Source of the DNA: Klebsiella sp. BIGb0407 | GTDB lineage: Bacteria; Pseudomonadota; Gammaproteobacteria; Enterobacterales; Enterobacteriaceae | NCBI RefSeq assembly: GCF_024807845.1 | Contig: NZ_JANUEQ010000001.1 | Span: 1,172,900-1,236,899, forward strand | DNA length: 64,000 bases | Direction: 5' to 3' | Part shown: piece by piece, positions 1-7,784 of the stretch | Layout of the letters: every line of letters begins with the position of its first letter | Numbering within the stretch: position 1 is the first letter of the stretch | Made by a program: the position numbers and the translations under genes | The notes under the pieces: generated by a model | Seen by the model: the letters and a program-made list of their open reading frames with translations, nothing else | Told to the model about the DNA's origin: nothing | The model's database searches: none

Positions 1-93
1 GAGTTTGCAGTCAAAGGAAAACAGTTGATTGTCCGCTGGGCGACGATACGAAACAGTGTACACGCCAGCAATATCAGTCTTCACTGCTTTCAT
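1..93 (-). CDS. Partial small protein running off the left edge
   Basis: An open reading frame on the minus strand starts at an ATG at 93 (MKAVKTDIAGVYTV...) and is still open at the window edge, 31 codons later. A TTG at 117 is an alternative start in the same frame. It lies just downstream of, and in the same frame as, the zinc-ribbon gene ending at 145, so it could be the third gene of that small operon. No family is recognised and the C-terminus is outside the window. Confidence 0.4.
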   Translation of the reverse strand, partial: MKAVKTDIAGVYTVSYRRPADNQLFSFDCKL

Positions 94-144
94 CGTATTG
101 ACTTCGCGCCCAAACAATCCGGCTATTGTTGCCCTACAGATTTG

Positions 145-426
145 TTAAGCCGTAAAAGGCTTAGTGTCAGCAGAAGCCTTATTTACTGGAGCAGCCCGTT
201 TTACTTTAGGCGTGGCAGGGGAAGTAAACTCCGCACTTGTTGATGCTTCGCTGGTATCAGATAAATAAACCTTAGAGTATGACATCCATACAATCCCACC
301 AAAAATTGCTAAATAAAATAGCCTTTTATACGGTGATATATAAGGATCACTGACTCCACATGAGGGACATTGCTTTGCGCTACTGGAAACATTATGTCCG
401 CATTCCCTGCACGTTTTCATCGCCAT
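145..426 (-). CDS. Zinc-ribbon membrane protein, function unknown
   Basis: This 93-residue protein begins with a compact zinc ribbon: two CxxC pairs at C6/C9 and C20/C23 (TCRECGH and QCPSCG). A hydrophobic stretch at about residues 35-50 is probably one membrane segment, followed by a Ser/Thr/Ala-rich tail. An AGGA sequence five bases before the ATG supports the start at 426. It follows the exported-protein gene by only a few bases and is probably co-transcribed with it. Zinc ribbons of this kind are common cargo in enterobacterial islands; no specific role can be assigned. Confidence 0.7.
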   Translation of the reverse strand: MAMKTCRECGHNVSSSAKQCPSCGVSDPYISPYKRLFYLAIFGGIVWMSYSKVYLSDTSEASTSAEFTSPATPKVKRAAPVNKASADTKPFTA

Positions 427-434
427 GTTCGTCC

Positions 435-677
435 TTAATCATTCACTTCAACAATCCAGCGACCGCCACGATCTTTAATGATGTACTGATAGGTGTCGTC
501 GCAGAACACTTTAAATGAGTTACTAAAGTGAGCAGGGAAAACCCCAGTTACTACGTCACACTTGTAATCTGCTGATTCAATTACTGCTTTAGCTGCCGCC
601 TTCAATTCAGGTGAGCCAGTATTTGCATATGCATTTCCCACCATCAACCCCACCACTACCAGAAGTATCTTTTTCAA
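435..677 (-). CDS. Small secreted/periplasmic protein, function unknown
   Basis: The frame is open from a TTG at 695, but the better start is the TTG at 677. It is preceded by AAGGA at about seven bases and gives a textbook signal peptide (KKILLVVVGLMVGNAYA, cleavage before NTGSPEL). The mature product is about 62 residues with two cysteines (YKCDV and VFCDD) that could form a disulfide in the periplasm. The C-terminal half resembles the small exported proteins often found beside zinc-ribbon genes on islands, but I recognise no named family. It heads the minus-strand unit that includes the zinc-ribbon gene. Confidence 0.65.
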   Translation of the reverse strand: MKKILLVVVGLMVGNAYANTGSPELKAAAKAVIESADYKCDVVTGVFPAHFSNSFKVFCDDTYQYIIKDRGGRWIVEVND

Positions 678-751
678 AATCTGTTCCTTACTCAATTTTC
701 AGAAGAAAAGTCGCGCTCATTTTCAGTGGCTTTACCGATCAAATGCACATA

Positions 752-774
752 ATTGATCGATTTTATCGATCAAT
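752..774. promoter_or_regulatory. Perfect inverted repeat, candidate operator in a divergent promoter
   Basis: ATTGATCGA and TCGATCAAT form a perfect 9-bp inverted repeat around a 5-base AT spacer. A related half site (CCGATCAAAT) occurs at about 735-744. It lies between the minus-strand unit ending leftward and the plus-strand exported-protein gene at 839, so a dimeric regulator could act on both promoters. The binding protein is not identifiable here. Confidence 0.5.
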
Positions 775-838
775 ATAGGGGTAAATAAATCATATGCTCA
801 GGATATTCTTGGGGGGAATTTCAACGAGGAGAAGAAGA

Positions 839-1051
839 ATGAGAGGCTACAGACGGGCTTTATTGCTAGGACTACTAGTGTCCTTCAATGCTATGGCAGG
901 AAGAATAACGATGAATGCCCCAGAGCAATCTACCACCGCTAATGGGCAAACCTTGTGTGTGTACAGCAACAGCATCTACACCTTCACTCATGTGAAGAAG
1001 TCGAAGAAATGCCCGTATACCAAAACGTTCAAAACGGAGGATGCAGAGTAG
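839..1051 (+). CDS. Small exported protein, function unknown
   Basis: The frame is open from 794, but the ATG at 839 has a strong GAGGA ribosome site eight bases upstream and starts a signal peptide (MRGYRRALLLGLLVSF, then NAMAG). The mature part is about 49 residues, basic, with two cysteines (TLCVY and KKCPY). The 70-residue product is probably periplasmic. It is divergent from the other small exported protein across the 752-774 inverted repeat. No family is recognised; the gene is probably island cargo. Confidence 0.6.
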   Translation: MRGYRRALLLGLLVSFNAMAGRITMNAPEQSTTANGQTLCVYSNSIYTFTHVKKSKKCPYTKTFKTEDAE

Positions 1052-1487
1052 TTTTCTAGATTTTAAACACAGTGCCTATGCCTCATTAGCTTCTTTCCAA
1101 TCCCATACCATTAAAATTTTGTGGCGAGCATCTAACGGAATTGAAGCAACGACATGATTAGCTCATCAAGATGAATGAAAAAAGAAACTGACTGGGGTTA
1201 CGTTGTTGGACCTCTTTTTCTATTTTTATCCGTGTAATGGACTAAAAAACTTCTTCGTTGAGTTTAAGAAATCAGCACCAAAACAAATTTATCATTTTTT
1301 TTCATCTCATTGACAACGCTTCAAGGCCTTATGTGGCGTGGACTTACAGGAACTCACATTCCACGACATGATTTTTTCGCCAAAATCAATACTTGTTCTA
1401 AACGGATTCCTTACTAGAATACTCGACATGTAGGGATTTGTGCTTTCATAAAAACTACATGTAGTGCCTACGTTGAAATTATAGACG
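1052..1487. other. Non-coding spacer in the island, no gene seen
   Basis: This AT-rich 436-base stretch has no convincing reading frame. The only palindrome noted is CTACATGTAG at 1455-1464, with a near copy (CGACATGTAG) about 30 bases earlier. It probably separates two cargo units. Confidence 0.5.
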
Positions 1488-1520
1488 TAAAAAAACCGGA
1501 TTCGCTTTCGAGAACCCGGC
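1488..1520 (-). terminator. Rho-independent terminator for a leftward transcript
   Basis: Read on the minus strand, CCGGGTTC (1519-1512) pairs with GAATCCGG (1503-1496), with one G-T wobble, around an 8-base loop. Seven T follow immediately (1495-1489). It therefore terminates leftward transcription, and the only plausible source nearby is the small open frame at 1524-1619. Confidence 0.7.
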
Positions 1521-1523
1521 TTA

Positions 1524-1619
1524 TTAAAAAGCATGACTAATACGAGTTTGCAGACTCATATGAATCTCTGCCTTGCCTTCATTTTTCACGGCTTGATTGT
1601 GCCAGGCAAAGAGGATCAT
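1524..1619 (-). CDS. Candidate 31-residue small protein with its own terminator
   Basis: This short frame starts with ATG at 1619, has an AAGG sequence five bases upstream and ends with a double TAA just before a rho-independent terminator. The product begins MILFAWHNQAVKNEG and is mildly basic, with no obvious membrane segment. Ribosome site, start, stop and terminator all fit together, which argues for a real short transcript divergent from the 88-residue gene at 1657. The RNA itself, rather than the peptide, could be the functional product. No homologue is recognised. Confidence 0.4.
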   Translation of the reverse strand: MILFAWHNQAVKNEGKAEIHMSLQTRISHAF

Positions 1620-1656
1620 GTAAACCTTAAAATGAACGCTCATTAAGGAGCAATAC

Positions 1657-1923
1657 ATGACTATTTGTAAACAGTCCCATAGATATGACAGTATTTTCAT
1701 TAGCTTACCTCATGATCAAGGTGGCGAAGGTCGTCATAAATGCTGTGGATGTGCTTATAACCAAGGTTACCGCGCTGGCTTAACTCGCACAGATCAAATT
1801 TGGGTAGATTTGGCTGCTCTACCTGATAGCCAAGCGGGAACCGTTCGCCATAAAAGTCCTCAAGCTGCATATGCTGACGGGTATCGTGATGGTGTGCGTG
1901 AATCCTACCGCCACGCTGGTTAA
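1657..1923 (+). CDS. 88-residue protein with two internal repeats, upstream of the DUF4062 gene
   Basis: The protein contains two 25-residue repeats (residues 17-41 and 55-79, exact offset 38). They share the pattern LPxxQxGxxRHKxxxxAYxxGYRxG, with every listed position identical. The first copy carries a CCGC cysteine cluster (C29, C30, C32) where the second has SPQA. An AAGGAG ribosome site precedes the ATG. It ends 47 bases before the DUF4062 gene on the same strand, and one terminator follows that gene, so the two probably form an operon. I do not recognise the family; the RHK and GYR positions suggest a binding surface. Confidence 0.65.
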   Translation: MTICKQSHRYDSIFISLPHDQGGEGRHKCCGCAYNQGYRAGLTRTDQIWVDLAALPDSQAGTVRHKSPQAAYADGYRDGVRESYRHAG

Positions 1924-1970
1924 AGTTGAATGAAGGGGCTTCCTGCCCCTTCCTATTTTAAGGAATAGAA

Positions 1971-2975
1971 ATGGATAAGCGTTACCAAGTATTCGTAAGC
2001 TCAACTTTTACCGATTTGGAAGAAGAACGGAAACACGTTATACAGACGCTGATGGAAATGGATTGCATCCCAGCTGGAATGGAATTGTTTCCGGCAATCG
2101 ATGAAGGTCAATGGGAATTCATAAAAAAAGTAATTGACGACTGTGATTATTACTTGCTGATCATTGGTGGTCGTTATGGTTCTGTCGCAGAGGATGGATT
2201 AAGTTACACCGAAAAGGAATTCGATTACGCTGTCTCAAAAGGTTTACGTGTCGTTGTTTTAGTACACGAGAATCCTGACAATCTTCCTTTAGCAAAATCG
2301 GAAAAGGACTCTAAACTCAGGGAAAAATTAACATCTTTCATCGAAAAGGCTTCTACAGGAAGATTACGAAAATCATGGGCAACTGCTAGCGATCTTCCGG
2401 GATTAGTTGCATTAAGTATGAGCAAAACTATTAAAACTTATCCCGCTACAGGCTGGGTTCGAGCAAATCAAACCACAAAAGAATCCGATTTAAGAGCACT
2501 AATTCAATTACAAAAAGAAAATGAAAGTATTAAGTTAGAACTCAATCAGTTAAAGACACAGCATACAAAAGTAGAAGATCTTAACCTTGCTGATTTCGAG
2601 AGTATCTTCAATTTCAAATGCCAAACTACATATATACAGAATGCTCGTGAAAGGAGCTCAACATGGGATGCTAGGATGTCATGGAAAGAGATTTTTACTA
2701 TCATATCTCCCTATCTCACACAACATCTTAATGAATCTATTGTATCAAGAAATATAGGTGATGTAGCTAAAGAAAAAGAAAACCAAAGCGGAAGTACACC
2801 TAAGATTATATCTCAAGATTTAAAGACGATATCAATCCAATTACAAGCATATGGACTAATCAAGGTTGAAAGTCTTAAGACAACAGCAGGAAGATATGAC
2901 TTATTTTGGAGTTTAACCAAACGAGGCCACGATGAAATGATGCAGCTCCGTACGATAAAAAATAGATTCAAGTAA
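1971..2975 (+). CDS. DUF4062 domain protein, putative defence or signalling protein
   Basis: Residues about 4-100 match the DUF4062 fold, a TIR-like alpha/beta domain. Visible motifs are [15 protein letters not shown] (6-20), GMELFPA (36-42), [13 protein letters not shown] (59-71) and [10 protein letters not shown] (78-87). A coiled coil follows at about 172-205 and a C-terminal part (about 210-334) that looks like a winged helix ([14 protein letters not shown], then an [14 protein letters not shown] strand-helix-strand). DUF4062 domains often occur at the N-terminus of proteins in anti-phage and signalling loci; here no NTPase is fused. With its repeat-protein partner and an integrase nearby, a defence role is a reasonable inference but is not shown by the sequence. 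Confidence 0.75.
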   Translation: MDKRYQVFVSSTFTDLEEERKHVIQTLMEMDCIPAGMELFPAIDEGQWEFIKKVIDDCDYYLLIIGGRYGSVAEDGLSYTEKEFDYAVSKGLRVVVLVHENPDNLPLAKSEKDSKLREKLTSFIEKASTGRLRKSWATASDLPGLVALSMSKTIKTYPATGWVRANQTTKESDLRALIQLQKENESIKLELNQLKTQHTKVEDLNLADFESIFNFKCQTTYIQNARERSSTWDARMSWKEIFTIISPYLTQHLNESIVSRNIGDVAKEKENQSGSTPKIISQDLKTISIQLQAYGLIKVESLKTTAGRYDLFWSLTKRGHDEMMQLRTIKNRFK

Positions 2976-2999
2976 TATAACCAAAAACTCCCCTATTAC

Positions 3000-3025
3000 G
3001 CCCCAATTCTTCGGGGCTAATTTTT
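3000..3025 (+). terminator. Terminator after the DUF4062 gene
   Basis: GCCCC (3000-3004) pairs with GGGGC (3013-3017), followed by TAATTTTT. It lies 25 bases beyond the DUF4062 stop codon and closes the 1657-2975 transcription unit. Confidence 0.75.
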
Positions 3026-3087
3026 AATCAGCATCAAGCGAAACTATGAATAATATTACGGCAAATTAACGTTGTAATATGTAAAAT

Positions 3088-4470
3088 CTATTTCCAGCAT
3101 AGGCCGTCAACAACATAAGTAACTGCGGATAGTGGGAACGTATGCAAATAGCGACGGGTAATCCCTGTACCGCTCTTTTCATGTCCCACCACCTGCTGCA
3201 AGTGCTGCAAATTACTAACCCAGCCAGCTAAGCAGGTCGAAATCATTGTGTGTCTAAAACTATGTACCAACCGCCGCTGCCCATAATCATCCAAATACGG
3301 AATGCCAAGCTGGTCACGGACATCAGCCAAAACTTTTCCGATCTTCGGCATGTTCTTGCCCGACACTGGCGAGAAAATTTTCTCCTTCCACTGCCGATTA
3401 ACAAAATCAAGAAACCCCCACTCTATCAACTTGGGATGTATGGCAACCTGCCGCGTAGCATTTTCGGTTTTCCCTTGCCCATCTTCCGCAATCAGAAGAT
3501 AGTGTCTCTGACTGTCATCGTCATACCTGATCTGTGACTTCTCGAGCTTTGCTATCTCCCCCCTTCTGGCTCCAGTGTATGCCAACAGCAAGATGACCCA
3601 CTTCTGCCAACCATCAGGTTGCTCAAGCGCCCATCCAACAAATTTTTTCATCTCCGTTTTGTTGTAAGCACCAAATCTCGTTTTCGATGGTGCAGCAACA
3701 ACACCGTCAGTTGGTGACTTATCTAAAATGCTTTTATTGTCAGTAAGGAAGGTTTTGAATAACGACTTGTAGATTTTAAGATGCTTATGGATGGCCTCAG
3801 CTCCCACTAAGTCATTGGCTGGTACGTCATCACATTCAATTAGTTGCTGAATAGTCATTGAGCGATATGGCTGAACAACACGCTTGGGCAGATTCTCGAT
3901 GACTTCCATCACCTGCTTAATGTCCTGCTTAGTAATGGTCATGACATCAGTTGATGCGCCTAAGACGACAAGCAACACCTCCATAAATCGCTCATTGGCT
4001 TGGGTAATGGCCTTAGCCCAGTTGCGACTCTTTTCTTGTTTATACATACCCCATGCGTCAGCCAGAGTTAGCACTTCCTTGGGTTCGGCTTGTTTCTGGG
4101 ATTCATGAACAACCGCAGGTACGACACCCTCTCGGTATTCCTGTATTACGCTTGGTGGCGTCCCATTGCACTCACCAATAAAAAATTGTTGTGCCAGCCA
4201 ATGTGCATTCTGCTGCTTTAAGCTGTCACCAAAATAAGAAAGACGCTTACCAAACTGATCCGGCCTGATAACTCCCCGCTGAACCAACGGAATGACAGGT
4301 AGAGCAAAAGACATAAGTAATTGCGCCTGAGCGTGGCTGTCGGTCTCAAGAGATTTACGAAAGTATTTATTATCAGGCAGACGGAAGCTGACGTAGTAGA
4401 TTCCGTTACGGATGATGGTGTGATTGATAGAAGTGTGTGCCATTTTGTTTGTCTCAGCGAGTGACAACAT
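3088..4470 (-). CDS. Tyrosine recombinase (phage-type integrase) of the island
   Basis: This 460-residue site-specific recombinase has an N-terminal DNA-binding part and a C-terminal catalytic domain. The full catalytic set is visible: R302 in TGARRGE, H403 and R406 in HSFRH, H430 in VVGHEK and the nucleophile Y441 in RRYLH. The ATG at 4470 has no clear ribosome site, so the ATG ten codons in (MAHTSINHT) is a possible start. It points away from the chromosomal genes and lies at the island boundary, as usual for the integrase of a genomic island. It is unusual in being preceded by a TPP riboswitch (4529-4603) rather than a tRNA gene, so it might be transcribed from the riboswitch promoter. Confidence 0.92.
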   Translation of the reverse strand: MLSLAETNKMAHTSINHTIIRNGIYYVSFRLPDNKYFRKSLETDSHAQAQLLMSFALPVIPLVQRGVIRPDQFGKRLSYFGDSLKQQNAHWLAQQFFIGECNGTPPSVIQEYREGVVPAVVHESQKQAEPKEVLTLADAWGMYKQEKSRNWAKAITQANERFMEVLLVVLGASTDVMTITKQDIKQVMEVIENLPKRVVQPYRSMTIQQLIECDDVPANDLVGAEAIHKHLKIYKSLFKTFLTDNKSILDKSPTDGVVAAPSKTRFGAYNKTEMKKFVGWALEQPDGWQKWVILLLAYTGARRGEIAKLEKSQIRYDDDSQRHYLLIAEDGQGKTENATRQVAIHPKLIEWGFLDFVNRQWKEKIFSPVSGKNMPKIGKVLADVRDQLGIPYLDDYGQRRLVHSFRHTMISTCLAGWVSNLQHLQQVVGHEKSGTGITRRYLHTFPLSAVTYVVDGLCWK

Positions 4471-4528
4471 AACAAAATGAGGATAAAAAAATCGGCAAGC
4501 CTTTGATTTATCTCTGGAATAATCGCCA

Positions 4529-4603
4529 GGACTACGCTGGCATTATCCAGATCAGGTGGTACGGATATTTCTCAGCCTTCACTAGGAAGGGCACCCCGAG
4601 TCA
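4529..4603 (-). promoter_or_regulatory. TPP (thiamine pyrophosphate) riboswitch aptamer, orphaned
   Basis: On the minus strand the segment reads ACTCGGGGTGCCCTTC, a short P3 loop, GAAGGCTGAGAAATATCCGT, ACCACCTGATCTGG and ATAATGCCAGCGTAG. This is the THI-box consensus seen before E. coli thiC, thiM and thiB. The CTGAGA and GGATAATGCCAGCG binding-core elements are intact, and GACT/AGTC (4602-4599 with 4533-4530) can close P1. Beyond the aptamer a weak hairpin precedes a T7 run (A7 on the plus strand, 4484-4490), which could be an expression platform. No thiamine gene follows: the next gene is the recombinase. The expected downstream gene was probably displaced by island insertion and may lie left of the window. 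Confidence 0.9.
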
Positions 4604-4630
4604 TTTAAATCAATATGTTGTGACTGAAAA

Positions 4631-4667
4631 TCTGTGAATCACAGAGCGGAATAATGCCAGCGGATAG
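4631..4667. repeat. Palindrome and partial inverted copy of the riboswitch core
   Basis: TCTGTGAATCACAGA (4631-4645) is a perfect palindrome around one base. Just after it ATAATGCCAGCG (4651-4662) is an exact 12-base inverted copy of the riboswitch core at 4535-4546. GGAATAAT followed by GCCAG also occurs in direct orientation at 4516-4529 and 4648-4660. These could be recombinase recognition repeats or a scar of an inverted riboswitch fragment; both are inferences. Confidence 0.4.
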
Positions 4668-4716
4668 TCAAAGATACAACCGCTATAAATATTCATTCTA
4701 CCGCTTTATCAACGAA

Positions 4717-6054
4717 TTAAGTTCTCCGTTCATTTTTGGCTAAATACATGGCCTTGTCGGCATACTCAAGTAACTGACGCTCATCGATACCATGCTGTGG
4801 ATAGAGCGCGATTCCGATACTGGGGGCAATGTTCAAACTGTGGCCTTTAAGGCTAAAAGGCGAATTGAAAGTATTAGCTATCTTTTCAGCTACCATAGCA
4901 GCATGTTCAGGTACCATTATCCCCTGCAGTAAAATCACAAATTCATCGCCTCCGACACGCGCAACGGTATCGGATTCACGTACACATAGCCTCAGGCGCA
5001 TAGCAGTTTCCTGCAGCAGTAGATCGCCAATACCATGACCCAGCGTATCGTTAACCTGCTTAAATTTATCAAGATCGATGTACAACAGGGACAGATGAGC
5101 CTGGTTTCGTCTTGCGGTGGAAAGCGCAACTTTCAGCCTGTCATACAACAAGCCCCGGTTCGGCAGGTCGGTGAGCTGATCGTACTGCGCCATATGCTGC
5201 AGCCGGGCCTGTAATTGCTGACGCTCAACGGCTGTGGCAATTTGCGTCGAGACAAACTGCAGTAACTCTCTATCTTGCTCGCTGTAGCACACACCGCCCG
5301 GATAGCTTTTAACAACCAGTACGCCAATGATACCTCTATGAGATTTGAGCGGCACGCCCAGCCAGCACAATGGCGGCATACCATAGGAAATGTGCAGATC
5401 TTCCTGACGGGCAGTCATCGTTTCTGAGGTATACAGCAGAGGCTGCCCCGTCTCAATCACCTCAGAGTAAAAGGTGCCGGGGATCAGCGTGAAAGAGTCA
5501 GGCGTCGCCATAAACTCATCCACATGATAGGGAAAACTCAGTTGCCCGGTTTCATCGTCGTAAAGCGTGACGGAAAAATTGTCGACGGGAAGCAGCGTGC
5601 CGACTATCTCATGAATACGCTGGAATAATTTTAGTAAATCTTCGGTCGTGTGTACCGCTTCAGAAATAGAATAAAACGCAGACTGTAACGATTCAGAGCG
5701 TTTGCGCTCCGTGATATCACGGGCAACACCAATACGCAGTTGCTGGGCGGCTGACCAGCATGCTGACCACATGATATTGACTATTTGCCCATTTTTATGA
5801 ACGTAGCGGTTCTCAAAATTAAACTGAGGATTGCCTGACATTACCGCCACGACCGAGTGTCTGGTGAGTTCTCTGTCTTCAGGCAACATCAGGTCAAACA
5901 TATTTTTGCCAGTCATTTCTTGTGGCGTATAACCGAAAATACGTTCGCATGACGCACTCACATAAACGATATTGGCATTCGCATCGACTGCAAAAACGGC
6001 ATCCAGCATGATATCAATAAAACTACTCAACGGTGCGTGCGGGTTCGATTCCAT
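4717..6054 (-). CDS. PAS-GAF-GGDEF diguanylate cyclase
   Basis: This cytosolic signalling enzyme should make cyclic di-GMP from two GTP. Its order is a PAS domain (about 10-115, ending in the DITERKR linker), a GAF domain (about 138-278) and a GGDEF domain (about 290-445). The active-site GGDEF motif is intact at 368-372 and the product-inhibition I-site RESD is at 359-362, five residues earlier, so catalysis with feedback control is expected. No membrane segment is seen and no EAL domain follows. The gene stands alone; its upstream region has no clear partner. The PAS and GAF ligands cannot be predicted. Such proteins usually influence biofilm and motility. Confidence 0.9.
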   Translation of the reverse strand: MESNPHAPLSSFIDIMLDAVFAVDANANIVYVSASCERIFGYTPQEMTGKNMFDLMLPEDRELTRHSVVAVMSGNPQFNFENRYVHKNGQIVNIMWSACWSAAQQLRIGVARDITERKRSESLQSAFYSISEAVHTTEDLLKLFQRIHEIVGTLLPVDNFSVTLYDDETGQLSFPYHVDEFMATPDSFTLIPGTFYSEVIETGQPLLYTSETMTARQEDLHISYGMPPLCWLGVPLKSHRGIIGVLVVKSYPGGVCYSEQDRELLQFVSTQIATAVERQQLQARLQHMAQYDQLTDLPNRGLLYDRLKVALSTARRNQAHLSLLYIDLDKFKQVNDTLGHGIGDLLLQETAMRLRLCVRESDTVARVGGDEFVILLQGIMVPEHAAMVAEKIANTFNSPFSLKGHSLNIAPSIGIALYPQHGIDERQLLEYADKAMYLAKNERRT

Positions 6055-6202
6055 AAAGAGATTAAAACCTGAGTATAAGAATGAATACGACTTACTTTTA
6101 CGCCAGATGTCTGTCGTCCATTAACACACATTGCCATGCCTTGTACTAGTGGTTAGAAGATAGTATATGAACAGGCTAACATTCAATGAAAAACTTAACC
6201 GT

Positions 6203-6316
6203 TCAAGCTGAGGTTGTATCCACTAAACCGATGAGTTGCTCAATAGCTGGCTCATCCATATAATTAGCGCCAATACAAAGAACGTTATCTCCCTTCTTCC
6301 GAAGAGACAGCTTCAT
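6203..6316 (-). CDS. Candidate 37-residue ORF or gene remnant
   Basis: On the minus strand an ATG at 6316, preceded by AGGTG at about seven bases, opens a 37-codon frame (MKLSLRKKGDNVLCIG...) ending with TGA at 6203. It lies upstream of the diguanylate cyclase gene in the same orientation. The sequence reads like part of a folded domain rather than random translation, so it may be a small protein or the remnant of a larger gene. I recognise no family. Confidence 0.3.
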   Translation of the reverse strand: MKLSLRKKGDNVLCIGANYMDEPAIEQLIGLVDTTSA

Positions 6317-6552
6317 GGTTTGCACCTATTTCAAGAAATCTGTCACCAGACGCAGCTCCGCGCAATCGAAAGATGAAGCGTTGTTCGGAGCCTAATCAGA
6401 AGCGATTCGCTTCTTAAACACTTCATCAGATAGCCAATTCTTTGACGTATACAGCGTCCGTTTTGTGCTACCTGATAGTCAGCGTTTATGGGTTATCCAC
6501 AGCGGTTTATCCATCACTATTGATGTTTTAAGCATCGATGACGGATTATTGA
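6317..6552. other. Spacer without a recognisable gene
   Basis: The stretch contains an imperfect inverted repeat (GCTCCGCGCAA at about 6354 with TTGTTCGGAGC at about 6382-6392) and a single DnaA-box-like TTATCCACA at about 6493. Neither has supporting context, and no reading frame looks coding. Confidence 0.4.
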
Positions 6553-7770
6553 ATGACCCATGAGTATCGAAACATGACGCAGCACTCTCGCTGGAAAAAG
6601 GACGTTATCCTTTTCTTTTCCGCCCAAACCACCTCGTTGTTTGGTTCGTCTATCGTACAATATGCCATCATTTGGTATATCACACTGACCACCTCTTCCG
6701 GGCTGATGATCACCCTTTCCACTCTGTGCGGCTTTTTACCTCAGCTGCTGATTTCGCTGTTTGCTGGCGTGTGGGTAGACCGCTATAACCGCAAATATGT
6801 CAGCATGATTTCCGACGCGGTTATTGCCCTCGTTACCCTGCTGTTAGCCGTTTCATTTATGCTCGGCTACAACCCGCTGTGGCTGCTGTTTGCCGTATTA
6901 GTAGTGCGTTCCTTTGGAACAGGGATCCAAACACCAACCGTGAATGCCATTATTGGGCAGATAGTCCCCAAAGCGTATTTACTGAAGGTTAATGGCATTA
7001 ACAGCACGATTAACTCACTGATTATGCTGTTTTCTCCTGCCGTCAGCGGCGCGCTATATGCCATAACCTCAATCGAAAAAATCTTCTTTATCGATGTGAT
7101 AACCGCCGCCATTGGTTTAGCTATCATGTCAGTGCTGAAGCTCGCCAGACTCTCAAATGAAAATCTTCACGGCAAATCCAGTATCAGCGCAATAGGAGAG
7201 GGTTTTCGCTATTTACGTAATAACCCATTTGTTAGCCATCTGATTTTGTTCCTGATTGTAATGATGATCCTCATCAGTCCTGCGGCCTTTATGACGCCGT
7301 TAATGGTAAGCCGCTCATTTGGTCCGGAAGCGTGGCGACTGGCAGTAAATGAGATGTCATTCAGCGGCGGAGCTATCGCAGGCGGTTTACTCATTGCTGC
7401 ATGGGGGGGATTTGAACGACGCATACTCACCACACTGCTGGCAGGTGCGGCCTATGGCTTGCTGATGATTGCACTCGGCTGTGCACCGATATTTACCGTT
7501 TATCTGCTGTTTAACTTTATGATTGGCATCACCATGCCATGCTTCAACGCCCCCGTCACCGCGCTACTACAAGAGAAAGTTGAGCCAGAAATGCACGGAC
7601 GTATTTTCAGTCTGGTACAGGTTGCCAGCTGCTGTTCACTCCCGTTAGGTATGGCACTGTTTGGCCCTCTGGCCGACCATTTCCGTATTGAGCATCTACT
7701 GATTCTGTCCGGTAGCTTAGCGCTGTTGCTCTGTATTCAACTTTTTTTGAAACGCCAGTTAGCTGATTAA
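6553..7770 (+). CDS. MFS efflux transporter, MefA/DHA3-like (MFS_3)
   Basis: This 405-residue inner-membrane protein has about twelve hydrophobic segments and the family A-motif between TM2 and TM3 (GVWVDRYNRK). The N-terminus (KKDVILFFSAQTTSLFGSSI) and C-terminal HGRIFSLVQ motif are typical of the MFS_3 group, which contains macrolide exporters and the enterobactin exporter EntS. The ATG at 6553 has only a weak ribosome site; the ATG seven codons later (MTQHSRWKKD) is an alternative start. It precedes an iron-regulated exporter and receptor, so siderophore or drug export are both possible; substrate cannot be told from sequence. An inverted repeat follows the stop codon. Confidence 0.8.
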   Translation: MTHEYRNMTQHSRWKKDVILFFSAQTTSLFGSSIVQYAIIWYITLTTSSGLMITLSTLCGFLPQLLISLFAGVWVDRYNRKYVSMISDAVIALVTLLLAVSFMLGYNPLWLLFAVLVVRSFGTGIQTPTVNAIIGQIVPKAYLLKVNGINSTINSLIMLFSPAVSGALYAITSIEKIFFIDVITAAIGLAIMSVLKLARLSNENLHGKSSISAIGEGFRYLRNNPFVSHLILFLIVMMILISPAAFMTPLMVSRSFGPEAWRLAVNEMSFSGGAIAGGLLIAAWGGFERRILTTLLAGAAYGLLMIALGCAPIFTVYLLFNFMIGITMPCFNAPVTALLQEKVEPEMHGRIFSLVQVASCCSLPLGMALFGPLADHFRIEHLLILSGSLALLLCIQLFLKRQLAD

Positions 7771-7784
7771 TTGAGCATCCCCCA

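Noticed and set aside
1307-1534. 75-codon frame on the minus strand
   Set aside because: A strong rho-independent terminator lies inside it, and it has no ribosome site or recognisable domain.
1-1552. GAGTTTGCAG at 1-10 and 1543-1552 as island direct repeats
   Set aside because: Ten bases only, no flanking similarity, and both copies lie inside the island rather than at its ends.
3088-4470. tRNA gene as the island attachment site
   Set aside because: No tRNA-like cloverleaf was seen beside the integrase; the riboswitch occupies the position where a tRNA is often found.
6490-6505. DnaA-box-like TTATCCACA as an origin
   Set aside because: A single 9-mer with no cluster, AT-rich unwinding element or replication gene nearby is expected by chance.
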